Positions 46,313 to 58,592 are shown, counted from the first letter of the stretch. The stretch: 64,000 nucleotides of DNA from Gnetum montanum (GCA_015680685.1 MNCI01020165.1:143201-207200); one strand, 5' to 3'. Numbers and translations are program-made. The notes: generated from the letters alone by a model not told the origin.

Positions 46313-47600
46313 TGTAGCAATGTCTAAGGTAAGGGACTTAACTATACAAACCAAGAGATATGCAAGTGGGTCCTCCCCATAGTAAGCACATGCCCTTTTT
46401 GTCCTTGCGTAACATCAACTAAGGAGTTCATGGATCCCACAATCAATTAATGTTCAAGAAAAGTTAAGGATCAACCAAAAATAATCTATCTAAGAATTCC
46501 AATATATCAAACTAATACATCAAGCATAACATAGAAACTAGTAGTGAGGTAGGTGATGGTAGCATAGATGGATGGTTGAGAAGGTGGAATGGAATTGCAA
46601 ATTAAGGTCATAAGAAGTCCCTTGGGGAATTTTTGTTTAAAATGACTTGAGAAGACCACTCTAACACCAATCCAGTCCCTTGAGACACAAGAGTGCTCCT
46701 ACAAAACAACCACTATTTCATAAAGAAAAGAAAAGAGAAGTATAAAGTGAGAGAAAGCCTTAGAGGAGACATTCAAGTATGGGTAACATGTCTTTCTAGT
46801 TCCATAACTAGTGCTTATAGCCCATTTATTTGTCTAATTGATGTGCTTTCAATTCCCATAATGTTTTTTTATTTTTTTTTTGTTTTTCTTTTTTACTTTT
46901 TGGATGGGAGCCATACCATGCAAAGATTTTATTTGACTTCCTATTAGTGGATCACATGGAATGGTAAAAAGTCATAAATGCACTCAAGCACCCAAGTAAG
47001 TAGAAGAGTACAAAGAGTATTGAGTCCCTTTAAGGCACACCCTATACAGACCTTTGAATCCCTCCCAATTCTAGAAACTACCAAGGCTACCAATTTATTA
47101 AAAGTTTCTTTAATGAAAGGGACCTCAAACATCTAGAATAAGGAAATTCATAGAATTTGTGGATGGGTGGATGATGTGGACTCATTTTTTGTTTCATAAA
47201 AAATAAACCATGTCATAGTCATTAGACATAAGAATTCAAAAATAGAGACCACACATTGACAATCATAACATTAAGCACAAGGAATTATTAGTAAACAATA
47301 ATAGTGACACTCTGTCCTATGGTAATAAAGCACTTTTATTAGAAAAAATAATGAAAATTCAAACACAAAAATAAAGTAAAATATAGAATATATAAGAAAT
47401 TATAAAATTTTTAAGAAAGGTAAAACATACTAACAATGTTGCAAAAAATTAAGAAAATCAATAGAATTAAAAAAAACAAAGAAAAAGGTAAAAATCAACA
47501 AAGTATAAAACAAAAATGTATAAAACAAAAACTAAAGAACTAAAGAGCCATGTGTGTCATTAGCACAAGCGGCCATCTCCCCCCACGATTGAGTTAGAAG
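46313..47600 (-). other. E4 3' non-coding tail
   Basis: It is homologous to the interval after protease in E1 and E3, including a CTCCTCC-AACTC-GGGGGGAGATGG block at about 47575-47610, two or so AAGTATAAAACAAAAATG minisatellite units (about 47500-47530) and a CTATGGGGAGGACCCACTTG block at about 46365-46390. Homology ends after GACATTGCTACAATC at 46313. Confidence 0.7.
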
Positions 47601-47639
47601 GAGGAGATCTAAAAAATTGAACATGGTTATCCATCTGTT

Positions 47640-48999
47640 GAGGTAGTTATTGCACTAGCTTGCTTAGGTTCATGGAAAGGCTTCACTTGTTAGATGTTAA
47701 CTAATTGCTTTCTGTGTGGGCTCTTAGGTTTGTATATTAACAAGGCCCCAAAGGAAAAGGTTTGATCAATTATATAAGATCACTTCCATAATGTTTGAAA
47801 CTTTATTTTTTAGGGCACATGTGTGGGATTCTAGTAGAGAACCTTATCTTCCAATTAAATTTTTACTTTTCATATTCTAAGGTTATGATGTTGCTTGTTG
47901 AACTCCTTGTGCACTTCATTCAAAGATAGGACCAGTAATCAATTTTCATCTAGCACATTTAGGTTGATCAATCTTTTTCTTTATGCTAGACTCAAGTCAA
48001 GGTCTAGATCATAGGTTGTTGAGAATGTACAAAGCTCATATTGAATTGGGAGCATTGGAAGTTTTTCATACAATAGCTCATAAGAAGAGTAGAAAATAGG
48101 AAGAATCCATGTTTAACAGTAGGCCCAAAGGGCTTCATTGAGTTTTGTGCTCCAATCTCTCCTATATTTGCTTATGGTTCTTGTCAGGATCTTTGTGGTC
48201 TCTAGATTAGTTACCTATATTTGACCATGGGCTTCAAGATAATAAGGTATTGTTAATTTATGTTTGACCCCCAAGAATTGCATAAGTTTTTTAAAGGTGG
48301 AACCTATAAAGCAAGTTCTATTGTTAGAAATTAGTGCACGTGGCACCCAAAACCTATTTACAACATTTAATTGTACAAATCTAGCAATAGTAGATGATGT
48401 ACAATTGATGATGGCTACTACTTCTACCAATTTGGTGTAGTAGTTGACTACTATGATAATATATTTCTTTGCACTGGACATAGGTGTGACGAAACCCATG
48501 AAGTCTATGGCCCATATGTCAAAGGGCTCTAGTGGTTGAATCCACTGTTGAGGATCCTCTATTCAAGTGATCATCCCATCATCTCATTGATAGCACTCAC
48601 AAGATCAAACAAACTGGTGGGCATCCTTGAAGATTGTAGGCCAATAATATCCTACCATCAAGATTTTTATTGCCATGCATCTCCTTGTAGAGTGGCCTCC
48701 ACAAGAGCCTTCATGAGCATCCTAGAAAATGCGTAGTTGATCTGCATTAAGGACACACCAATGAACCAAGCCATTGGCACATACCTTGTAAAGGTATTGG
48801 CTCATTTCCAAGAAGTACTTTTCCAAATAAAGATATTATTATTTCTTCCTAATCTCTAGATCTTTGGCATCTCCTAAGTGAGAAGGTAAGTGAGGATGCC
48901 ACCATACCATTTTGGTTCAATGGATCCTTAGTTATTTATTGCTCCTCTAAACAGAAGTTCATCTAGAAATTAATTAAATAGTGGATTCTCATCTTTATT
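47640..48999 (-). pseudogene. E4 integrase relic with all three catalytic residues lost
   Basis: The open stretch 48499-48215 reads YIIIVVNYYTKLVEVVAIIN, VVNRFWVPRALISNNRTCFI and LGVKHKLTIPYYLEAHGQI then a stop. Against the DDE integrase pattern, the first Asp is Asn (VNYYTK), the second is Asn (ISNNR) and the Glu after GQI/V is the stop TAG. It was the enzyme for chromosomal insertion. The C-terminal part to about 47640 is too decayed to read. Confidence 0.85.
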
Positions 49000-49399
49000 A
49001 TCCCATCTTAACCAAAAGATATGGTCAAAAACCACATTCTCAATCCTCTTCCAATCTACCATTACGAGATCACATTCCTACAAGATCATAAGCCATCGTA
49101 TGATACAAGGGCTTATCATTAGCTTATTTATTAGGAAGTAGATGGCATTGTGATTTATGTGCATAGATAATTTATAATCAAGCACATAGTGCATGAAAGT
49201 TTTAAGAGCATACACCACTACCATTAGTTCTTTCTTATTTGTGGTGTAGTTTAATTGTGCACCCACAATGCTTCAGTTCACATAATGGATGTAATATGGA
49301 TGTTTCTTATTATCGAATTATTTAAGCATATCCCCCAAGGCATAATTAGATGCATCTGTCATTATGTGAAATGGCCTAGATTAGTCTAGTGCATATAGA
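49000..49399 (-). pseudogene. E4 RNase H relic
   Basis: After reverse transcriptase the frame reads ILYALD, a stop, SRPFHIMTDASNYALGDMLK, then the open stretch 49266-49078 with AQLNYTTNKKELMVVVYALK and SMHINHNAIYFLINKLMISP. This fits the Athila RNase H order (TDAS, LNYTTTEKELLAVV, TDHxAxxYLL); Asp of the TDH motif is Asn here. Confidence 0.85.
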
Positions 49400-50340
49400 A
49401 TTGGAGTTCCTATGATTTTTTCCTTCAACTATTGAAATGCATGTTTGCACTCCTTGGTCCAAATGAATGGAGCATCTTTCTTTGTAAACTTGACCAATGA
49501 CTTTGCAATCTTAGAGAAATTCTTTATTAGTCACCAGTAGTAACTAGTGTGTCCAAGAAATGATTGGACATCTTTAACTATCTCTAGTTGGTACATAATT
49601 CCTTGGATGACCTTTATCTTTTTTGGGTCTACTGCAATCCCTTCTTGTGAAATTTGGTGCCCTAGTACTATGCCCTCCTAGACCGTTAGATCACTTTTCT
49701 ACCAATTGAACCTGAGGTTTATTTCAACACATCATTTTAGTACCTACTCAAGGTAGTTCAAGGCTTACTCAAATGTAGTCCCATAGCTATAGAAATCATC
49801 CATAAAGACTTCTACCCCACTACCAATTTTCTATTGAAAAATACCAAGGACCAAGTGTTGAAATGCTGCAAGGGCATTGCATAGATCAAATGGAATCTTA
49901 CAATATGTGAAAGTCCCCAAAGGACTCATGAATTTTTTCATAGCCTAATCTTTTAGTTCAATTTGGAGTTGGTTATAGCCACTATAACCATTTCAGAAGC
50001 TATAATAGAAATCCTTGGAGATAGTACCCAATACTTAGTCCACAAATGGTAATGGAAAATCATCTTTAAAGGTTTTCATATTCAACAACCTAAAATCAAT
50101 ATGGACCCACCACTTACCACCTTTCTTTGGCACAATTACAAGTAGCCTAACCCACTTACTATCCACAATGGGATAGATGAATCCTACCTTAAGGAGTTAT
50201 TTTATTTCCTCTTTGATGATATGCTTCAATTTGGGGTTCAACTACCACTGTAGCTACCTTTTTGGCTTCATGGTTGGGTCCATGTAGATGTGATGTTGGC
50301 ATATCCTTAGATCAATTCCAGTTAGTTCATAATATGACTA
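49400..50340 (-). pseudogene. E4 reverse transcriptase relic (Athila)
   Basis: The order of conserved blocks is LLKVGFIYPIVDSKWVRLLV, VPKKGGKWWVHIDFRLLNMK, DDFPLPFVD, GVEVFMDDFYSYG (FMDD at 49795-49806) and GIVLGHQISQEGIAVDPKKI. FMDDF and the LGHxIS block are typical of Athila. The catalytic aspartates are kept, but several stops and frameshifts interrupt the frame. Confidence 0.88.
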
Positions 50341-50727
50341 AGCAAAGGTTGTTGATCATTTGTTAACCACCTGCAACAACTTATCTTTTTTCTCAAAAGC
50401 AAGTTTTGCATTAATTATAATTAGCTTAGCATTGTTTAAAAATGCATACTCCATGCCAGCTGGTAGAGTTTTTAATTCTAGGGGCTCTTACTTAAAATTA
50501 TTAGGGATTTCCAACTCTCTCCAATAGGCATCATCATCTTCATCATTAGAGAGTTGGTGATGAACTTCTCCAAGTTCATCCATGCCTTCAATAGAAGCAC
50601 ATGTTAGGCTCTCAGTTGGTTCCATGGATAATGTGCTACTATCTGAGTCAACTATGAACCACTAGATGCCCTCCTATTTTTTGGTTGCTATGTATAAACA
50701 CATTTGGATATCTATTTCTTGTGGATA

Positions 50728-51160
50728 CTAATTGCATGCTTTGATGAATGTAGTTTTAATGGAACAAATTTTTTGAACATAATTGCACTTGATATTGTTG
50801 TACACAATGCATAAAACATGCTTCTTCTCTAGCCTTCCAAATTTATTTTCCTTGGATATTTTCAAGAAAATATTCCTTATGCACATTTGTGAATCCATTG
50901 TGCTTAACCAAGCCCTTCCCATAATGATGGGAAAGTTGCCTATGCAGTTCTTGAACTTGATCATGAAAAAATTAGTTGGATAGGACCACCCACAAGCTAT
51001 GGTTACAATGTCCTCCACTAGTGCTAGAGGGATAATGATTGACTCATCTACCAATCCCAAATGGATGTTACTCTTCTTAAGAGGTGGTAGGTTCTAGGCT
51101 TTGTACATGTCCTAGGAGATGAGATTGACAACAGAACCAGAATCAAGAAGAGTCTTGCAT
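50728..51160 (-). pseudogene. E4 protease relic
   Basis: The active site TLLDSGSVVNLIS lies at about 51145-51110 and keeps Asp-Ser-Gly. The open stretch 51060-50728 continues with VEDIVTIACGWSYPTNFFMI and FPIIMGRAWLSTMDSQMCIR. It is homologous to the proteases of E1 and E3. One stop lies shortly after the active site. Confidence 0.82.
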
Positions 51161-51199
51161 GGCCCATGTCTAGTGATCAACAAGTAAATAAGAGAACTT

Positions 51200-52073
51200 T
51201 TTGGGTTAAATATTTTGTGAAAAGGTTGCCAGTCTTGATCCAATAAAAAATAGCATGATATAACATCATAGTATGGATTTGAGGTAGTGTTTGGTTTGAA
51301 GGGCTCTCAACTATGTTTGATGTAGAGGATGAGGGCATTGGAGATGCAAGGCAAGCAACTGTGTTAGGTTGTGAGGGTTTGGGAGGACTTTTGGATTAGA
51401 AAAATGATTATTTCCTAGATCAATTATCCAAACCATTCAGCTGGAAGGCTAGTTGTAAATTCACAATCCTTGTAGCATTTCATTCCTAAGGTTATGGAAG
51501 AATTTTATCCTACATGGATGGAGCAAGAGGCAACTAGGTAGAGGGTATAGGGATGTTTGTAGATGGATGCAATAGATGGTATGAATATGGGTGCTTCCAT
51601 TGAGTAGATGGTGATTGAGTTTGATGGTGGAATGAGGTGTGGCTTGCAGAGCTTCATGGAGAAATGGGTTGTTGAACATTGTGCCCATATGGATCTAATT
51701 ACCTATAAGGGTACTACTACCTTCACAATGGCATTCCTCATGATTGTTGTTAGTGCCACTATTGGTATTTCTCATATGGTTGTGGTGGAGCTCCACTTAG
51801 ATAGTAATCTTATTGTTGCTAGTGGAACTACCTCAGATTTCCTTGAGGGTAAGGCAATCATCTAGGTGCTTTCCTTTGTGCTAGTCAAGGATTCAATGCC
51901 TATAACCCAAAGTCTTGCAAGTGTAACATCATAGGACAATAGACCTTAGAATGATCATATTGATAAATGACACACCCACCATCATCTTTAGAGTCTATTT
52001 CTAAAACTTCTTATACAACAACTTTGTCATTACCTCTCTTGTAGGCATGTTTAGCTTCTTTCTACCTCCTATG
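51200..52073 (-). pseudogene. E4 gag relic, downstream half
   Basis: It continues the gag frame beyond the E3 insertion. The knuckle equivalent near 51940 reads CVIYQYDHSK in place of the CEICQYDHPK of E1 and E3, so zinc-binding cysteines are lost. A proline- and histidine-rich linker (51688-51461) leads to protease. Confidence 0.65.
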
Positions 52074-52078
52074 GTCAC

Positions 52079-52295
52079 TGATGAGCCGCGATATTGCATC
52101 TGCCATGCAATATCGCGTCATGCCTCATTTTCTATAAATAAGAGACAATACAAGTAAGTTTGGGAAGATAAAGATTGATTAACCTTGATTCTTCCATTAG
52201 GGCGTGTTAGCACTTAGTCCTTGGAGTTCAACTAGATCACGCATGAAACGCTTGTATTCTTATGGTTGAGTGTAGGGGTACCTCGCCACTCATCA
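52079..52295 (+). repeat. E3 5' LTR with internal deletion
   Basis: Only 217 bases remain. The first about 70 and last about 145 bases match the 795-base 3' LTR, and the middle (equivalent to about 57872-58446) is missing. The TATA-like box survives at 52133-52144, but the region after it is lost. Confidence 0.9.
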
Positions 52296-52315
52296 TTGGC
52301 ACCGTTGCCAAGGAC
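52296..52315 (+). promoter_or_regulatory. E3 primer-binding site, tRNA-Asp type
   Basis: TTGGCACCGTTGCCAAGGAC follows the 5' LTR directly and differs at about three positions from the complement of the plant tRNA-Asp 3' end, the known Athila primer. It is the best-preserved primer site in the window. Confidence 0.85.
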
Positions 52316-52440
52316 TTAGTTGTTTGTGCACTACGTAGAACATAGGAAATCATCCATATCGTTGGGATGCTAGAATAAACCCTTAGGGTTAATCAAGGAA
52401 AGATAAGACAATGGTAAAATTGGACACCGAATAAGATAAA

Positions 52441-55400
52441 ATGTCTTCTTCTCCACATAAGAGCATTTCACCACCTAAGACTAACACAAGAGACAATCAG
52501 CGACATAATACACATAACCCAAATCCACCAGTTCCTCAACAATTTTGTCTGGTATATACCCATCATGATGAGTATGTACCTGACTTTACCTTTATTCTCC
52601 ATCAAGATGAACAACTGTGTTGGAGAGACTTGGAAGGTAACATAGTGTTGCCTCCAAACCAATCAGTCCCCAACATGCTCCTTCATTCTCTCTCATGAAT
52701 AGGCATGTCATTTTTGTATGTGGAATATGTTGCATGCAATCATGACACAAGGGACTACCATCCCATAGAAGCACAACATTAAAGGGACTTGTGACAGGAG
52801 AGTCACTATTCATCCTGAAAGGGTAAATGGCCTCATAATGCTCCGCACGTCTTAAGAGAAATTGGGGGTGGTGAGCTTGCTTCAACAGGTTCCCCACCAA
52901 ATGATGTTCCTCCTCCTAATGATGGTCAAGAGGTGGTGTATCAAAACCTACACTTGACAATTCACAACCTTGGTTCTGATACCCACGAACATGAAGTGTT
53001 CAAAGAAGGAACGCAAACACATGATAAAGGCATATGTTCTGATCGTGATCATGATCGTGGCTAAGACCACTAAAGAGAAGGTAGAAAACACCGTCATGGA
53101 GATGGTTCTCCTTCTTCTTTACCTTCATCATCACATTCACCCTCTCCTTCAATGTTTAGACGTATTCATAAGGAACCTAACCATGGGGATAAAGGTAAAC
53201 AAAGTAAAAAACCAACAAGACAGTCAAGAACAGTGACGAGGACACTCAAAGGAATCGAGGCATAGAATAAGGGAGAGTAGGAAACCACATAGACACCTTA
53301 GACACTATGAATGAGATGATTATGAAGAACCCCTACTCACAACTAGAAGCATGCTAGATATAACGGAGGCTGTGAGAATCCCCACAAGGCACAAAAAAGA
53401 TAGTAGGATCAAGAGGTTAGGCATGAATAACATCCCACGGTTTGAGGGGGGATACAACGCTGATCCTCAAAATCATTTACAAGCATTCCACAATGCATGT
53501 GCCTTGCAAAACATAGAAAATGAATGGCCAAAGCTGAAATTGTTCCCAAGGACACTGGTGAAAGAAGCTGAAACCTGGTACCGATCCTTAGAACTGGAAT
53601 CCATTCAGAGGTGGAGTACAATGTTAGAACTGTTTAATGATAAGTAACAAATGTACTCTCAAGTGTCTAACTTGCGAAAGCAAATCCAAGGATGGAAGCA
53701 GGGAAATCATAAACCCTTGGATGCTACCATGGGCTGCTATTATGCACTATTATATCATTGCCCTGGCTATGGTTATTCGTAGTGAGATCAACTATGCCAT
53801 CTCGTAGATGGACATAGGCAAGAAACAAGGAGAACCCTTTGGAACATATGCCCAGGGGAGATTATCAAAGCTTAGGTATCATCAAGTCCATAGATTGCTA
53901 GAGCAAGTAGCTAAAGAGGAAGGTGAGCTATGAAAGAGAGAAAGTGCAGAAGAGTACAACTGAGATCCTTCCCTCTGAAAAAGGGAAGTGAGATTCTATG
54001 AGGAGGAAGAAGAGTCACCACTCGAAGAGATGGTGAATAGGAAAACTTTGCTGCTCCAAAAGTTAACAATCGAAGTATCAGCAAAGGTAGACCAAATGTG
54101 GGACTCCCTAGATAGTAGATTTGAAACTATTCTTAAAATTGTAGAGGAGTCTAAGAAGAGAGGTAGTGATCATGAAAAAAAGAAAAAGAGAGAAGTAGAC
54201 AATGCACATAACAAGGGTAAGGGTAAAATGAACATCACGGAAGAGGTTGTGGTTTCAAACACGAACAATGACAGTGGATGTGAGATATGCCAATACGACC
54301 ATCCTAAGGGATGTTGCCAAGTAATCTCACATCTACAAGAGTCTAGGGTGTATGCACTCAACCCATGACTTAATAAACGACAAGCACCCCAACGATTACC
54401 TTATCCCCAAGGTAACCCAAGGCAGTTCCACCAACCTTCAACATATTATCCAATTGGAACTCCACGACAACCCATTGAGCAACACCAATAGTGGAAATAC
54501 CCATAGTCATGGGGGATGCCACCACCAAGGCAACAATACCCCTACCGGCAACCAGATCCATATGGCTACTACATGCAACATCCAATCTCTCCACGTGTCT
54601 CTGCTAGTCACGTTACACCACAACATCACTACCAAGCTCTAGAGTATTTTAGAACTCCTCCTAGGGGAGATAACCCACAAACATACCATCCTTCAAATCC
54701 ATCCGCAACTCTCACACTGATAGCTGCATTACGACCTACTGCAGCAATGCAAGGGGAACTCCCTACTCAACCGTAGCAACAAAATGCCACAAGGGCTGTA
54801 AATACTCAACCCACTGTTGGTTTTGATAGCTGTATGAAGAGAAGACCTTTCTTTAGAACCAACAACCCAACCAATCCCTCACAACCATAAGCAGTTGAAC
54901 CTCTAAATGCCTCTCTATCAAATAAGGCTTCAGAGCTCCCCTCAAATCAAACACCAAGCTCAATGCATACAGTTATGTTAACACATGATGTTACTGACTG
55001 GATTAAGGTGGGCCACCTTCCCAAGAAATTCTCTAATCCCAGAAGCCCTGTAATCTATCTCCAAGTCACTAGGAATGAACCATGTGAAGCTCTTCTAGAC
55101 TTAGGTTCCAGAGTCAACTTAATATTGCAAGAGATGTACAAAGCCTAGAACCTGCCTCCATTGAGGAAGAGCAATATTCAGGTAGAGCTGGCCAACCAAT
55201 CCATCACTATTACCTTGGGACTAGTGGAGGACATCATTACCACCATGTGTGGGTGGTCATACCCAGCTGATTTCCTAGTGATACAAGTAAACAATGATAA
55301 AGAGGACTTCCCAATAATAATGGTAAGGGCATGGCTAAGTACCATATATAGGTGCCTAGGAATCCGCAATCGTTTCCTGGAAATATCTAAGAAGAACACT

Positions 55401-55700
55401 TTTGGAAAGATCGAGAAGAAGTAAGTTCCATGCATTACATACAGTGATACAGGGTGTGATTGCATGCATAAATGTTCAACATGACCTTCATGCAACCGGT
55501 GTGCATAAGAAATTAACATACAAAAGTGTCTATATGTAGCGACCACACAACAAGAAGACACCTAGTGGTCGATAGCTGATCAAGTGAACAACTCACTAAC
55601 GTGCATGGAACTAACTGAGGGGATAACTAATGCTTACGTCAGAAGCAGAGATGAACTTGAGCAAGTCCGTAGCCAACTTCCAACCCTTAACCTGTAAACA
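52441..55700 (+). pseudogene. E3 gag-protease polyprotein relic (Athila type)
   Basis: The ATG at 52441, 146 bases after the 5' LTR, opens an 85-codon stretch (MSSSPHKSISPPKTNTRDNQ...). Later blocks are a His/Asp/Arg linker (about 52970-53230), the gag domain (53351-53647) with AETWYRSLELESIQRWSTML, a basic coiled segment (53988-54260), the knuckle CEICQYDHPKGC (54279-54314) and a proline-rich linker (54516-54776). The protease follows. Its active site is Asp-Leu-Gly (55098-55106) instead of Asp-Ser-Gly, a single C-to-T change. It continues in 55161-55424 with VEDIITTMCGWSYPADFLVI. Coding stops at about 55697, followed directly by 3' non-coding DNA without pol. Confidence 0.87.
54279..54314 (+). 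other. Zinc-knuckle-like motif in E3 gag
   Basis: CEICQYDHPKGC, identical to the E1 copy at 7900-7935. Conservation across two old copies suggests it was functional in the family. Confidence 0.7.
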
Positions 55701-57792
55701 TTAATTGGGGGAAGTTGGAAATTCCTAAAAAAATTTAAATAAGCACTGTAATAAGAAATTGTCAGTCGATGTGCAATAGACCAAACCAAACCTTACCATG
55801 AACTTAGAATGGCTAGTGCACATAATACCTCTGAGCAGGGATGACCCTACTCATTATTTCAGATCTCCTCCTTCCAACTCTGTCATGGGGGAGATGGCGA
55901 CCTCTGCTGATCAATTGAGGCTCTCTGTTCTTTTTTAAGTTTTTGTTTTACACATTTTTGTTTTACACATTTTTTTTTACAACTTTCTTTAACTTTTATT
56001 GTTTTTTTTTTCCAACATTATTCATACTTTTTAATTTCTTTGGATGCTTGTTTGTTTTGTTAGGTTTTTCACCTAATAAGTGCTCCCAATGGTGGTATGA
56101 ACTGTATTGTATTGATTGCTAATGTTTAGTTTTTACCTTGGAGTTATAATGTTGATACTAAGGTATGGTTCTTTTGATATAACAAGCAATGAGTCCACAT
56201 CACCCATGCATTCATAAATTTCTATGGTCTCTCTTGGCTTGGAAATGTACAACATCCTTTTTAATAATGAAACTATTAATGAATTGGTGATTAGGCATTT
56301 CTCAAACTAAGGAAGGGCTTAAGGACTAAAAAGGGTATGACTTCAAGGGGATTTGATGCATTTGTGCTGGCCATTCTCTTGGGTGCTTGGTTGTTTCTTC
56401 TTGAGTTTCTCTTACCATTCTGGCATTGCTCTATTATTGGGAAGCTGAGCTAATAAAAATAATAAGTCTTTGCATGGTGTGGTTCTCACAAACAAAAAAA
56501 CAATAGAAACAGTGAGAATTCAAAGCACACCCCTTAGAAAAAATAATCATCTGGGCTACAAGCATTGGTTATGAAACTAAACAAACATGTTCCCTTTAAC
56601 TAGGGCCCTCTCTCACTTTCTAATTTTCCCTTTCTTGTTTCCTCGGAATGGTGGTGACTCTTTGGTGGAAGCATTCTTGTTACTTCAAGTGGATGGATTT
56701 GCCAAGTGTATTAATGCAAAGTCACTAGAAGTGAATTTTTTGAGGCCAAATTTGGAATGGGATCTACTCAGTTACATTAACCATACATACATAAGGGGCT
56801 GTACACCACCTTGTTCTTGGGACTCCATTCCATTCTCTTCTTTTCATCATTCTTTCTTCATTTTCCACCTCATTTGTCGTATTAGTAGTCTATATTTTGA
56901 TTGATGCATTATTTTCTTTTTGGAAAATTATTGCAGTTAAGACTTTAACTCTTGCTTTCAAATGAAATTTCCAGATCCTACATACTCTTTGAATGTGGGA
57001 TTGTCAGGGCATTTAGGGCATAAGCCTACTTTGGGGAGGACCCACTAGCATTCCTAATCAATGCATCGGTTAACTTCTTTCCCTTAAACATTGCTACAAT
57101 CAATAGTTATTTTGTTCATTTCCACCTCTAACATCCATTTTATCAACATTTTTGTTGTTTCTTTTTCTCCATCTTTCTTATTTCTTATATTTTTCCATTC
57201 TATCGCTACTAGAAGATCGCACTTAGTCGTGGGGGTCCTAGTCCAATTTTTTCAATTTTCTCCTAACCCCTACACCTTGGGTAGTCACCAGTGTTATATC
57301 TCTAGAATCCATATTAGCCATATCATAACTCAACCAATGGATCATACACCGAGGCAAGGTACCAACTACATTGTGATTTATTTATCCTTGCTAATATGCA
57401 ATGGTGTTATGTGTGCAGATGGCAATCATAAAATAATGAACTGGCCCTGGAGGAAACACTTTGGATGGACTGGTTCTGGAAAAATTATGCAAGGAACAAG
57501 ATTGATGGTGCAATTATGGATAAACAACAAAAGGCACAATTTTGGTGACAGCAGCAACACGTCTCCTTCTCTTCTTTTCTCCCTCTCTCTCTTCTCTCTC
57601 AGCTACCAAATCAGGTTGGATGTCAATTGTGTATAGTGTTCATTCTCATGGCCATGAACACTAATATTGTAATGATTGATCCATTCACATGTCATCCCAT
57701 TCACCATTAGTATCATTTAAGTCAATAATCCCATACCTTCCCAATATTTTGTAAGGAACTCAAGGATGAAATTTCATTTAGTCATGGGGGTA
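55701..57792 (+). other. E3 3' region without pol
   Basis: It starts with GGGGGAAGTTGG (about 55716), followed by sequence shared with E1 and, from about 55860, with the E4 tail. A coding-like block with KNYARNKIDGAIMDKQQKAQ (about 57480-57540) is shared with E1 (4783-4968). A 105-codon stretch at 56587-56904 has no motif and no counterpart I could confirm. Confidence 0.65.
57783..57792 (+). promoter_or_regulatory. E3 polypurine tract
   Basis: CATGGGGGTA directly before the 3' LTR, identical to the E1 tract at 4603-4612 on the other strand. Confidence 0.75.
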
Positions 57793-58587
57793 TGATGAGG
57801 TGCGATATAGCGTACGTGATATTGCGTATGCAATATTGTGTCCTACCTCATTTTCTATAAATAAGAGGTAGCGCCCTTTGTTCCAGATAGTTAGACTTAG
57901 ACCCTTAGCAAAACTCTTGCAGTTTTACCATTCCAGAGTTAGAATAAGTTTCGTGTGCCCGCAGTAGGAGTCTTAAAGTGAACAGATCTTTATTCGAGAA
58001 AATTGTACCTGAGCACATATTTTTGTATGGCAATAAAGATGAACTTTATGATAAACCTTGCAGCATACAAATTAAGCTAAATAGTAATTAATTATTATTA
58101 AATGATTAAATTCTTTCCTAGTTAATTAATCTCTCTCTCAACCTTTGACTCTCTTAGTTAAGTACATTCAGTACGACCACTTCGAGCATGTGTGTAGCAC
58201 TTGGTAACCAAGTAACGATTAGCATTTGGTAATCCCAGCAGTGTTGCACTAGTTCAAGATGTGTGCGGTAAGTGGGAATGGATACTGGAGTTAGGGATAA
58301 TTGGAACTTAGTTAGTGAATAGTTAATGTAAGTTAGTCACTTAGTTTTCTTTATCTTTTCCTATTAGCATAAGAAATTAAAAGGATAAAAAGTATAAAAA
58401 TCATATACCTCAAACTTACTTAACCATACAACCATGAAAATACATGTAAGTTTGGGAAGACAACGATTGATTAACCCTAAGTGTTCCATTAGGGCACGTA
58501 ATCACTTAGTCCTTGGAGTTTGACTGAATTGTGCGTGAAATGCTCGTATTCGTATGGTTGACTGTAGGGGCACCTCGTCACTCATCA
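57793..58587 (+). repeat. E3 3' LTR
   Basis: 795 bases, starting TGATGAGG and ending CACTCATCA. The TATAAATAAGAG box is at 57856-57867, preceded by palindromic GCGTACGTGATATTGCG-type sequence. It is close to the solo LTR (14966-15758) in length and sequence. Confidence 0.92.
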
Positions 58588-58592
58588 GTCAT

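Larger units (their letters stand above)
52079..58587 (+). mobile_element. E3: non-autonomous Athila-type element nested in E4 gag
   Basis: A plus-strand copy of the E1 type begins TGATGAG at 52079 and ends ATCA at 58587. It is flanked by GTCAC (52074-52078) and GTCAT (58588-58592), a duplication with one C-to-T change. It has gag and protease but no pol, the same primer site class and the same polypurine string CATGGGGGTA. Its 5' LTR is reduced to 217 bases by an internal deletion, while the 3' LTR is complete. It is inserted in the opposite orientation to its host E4. Confidence 0.92.

Noticed and set aside
57091-57636. 181-codon plus-strand frame in E3, possibly envelope-like
   Set aside because: Its hydrophobic start is T-rich low-complexity DNA and the frame is not kept in E1. 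The conserved block with E1 lies in a different frame.
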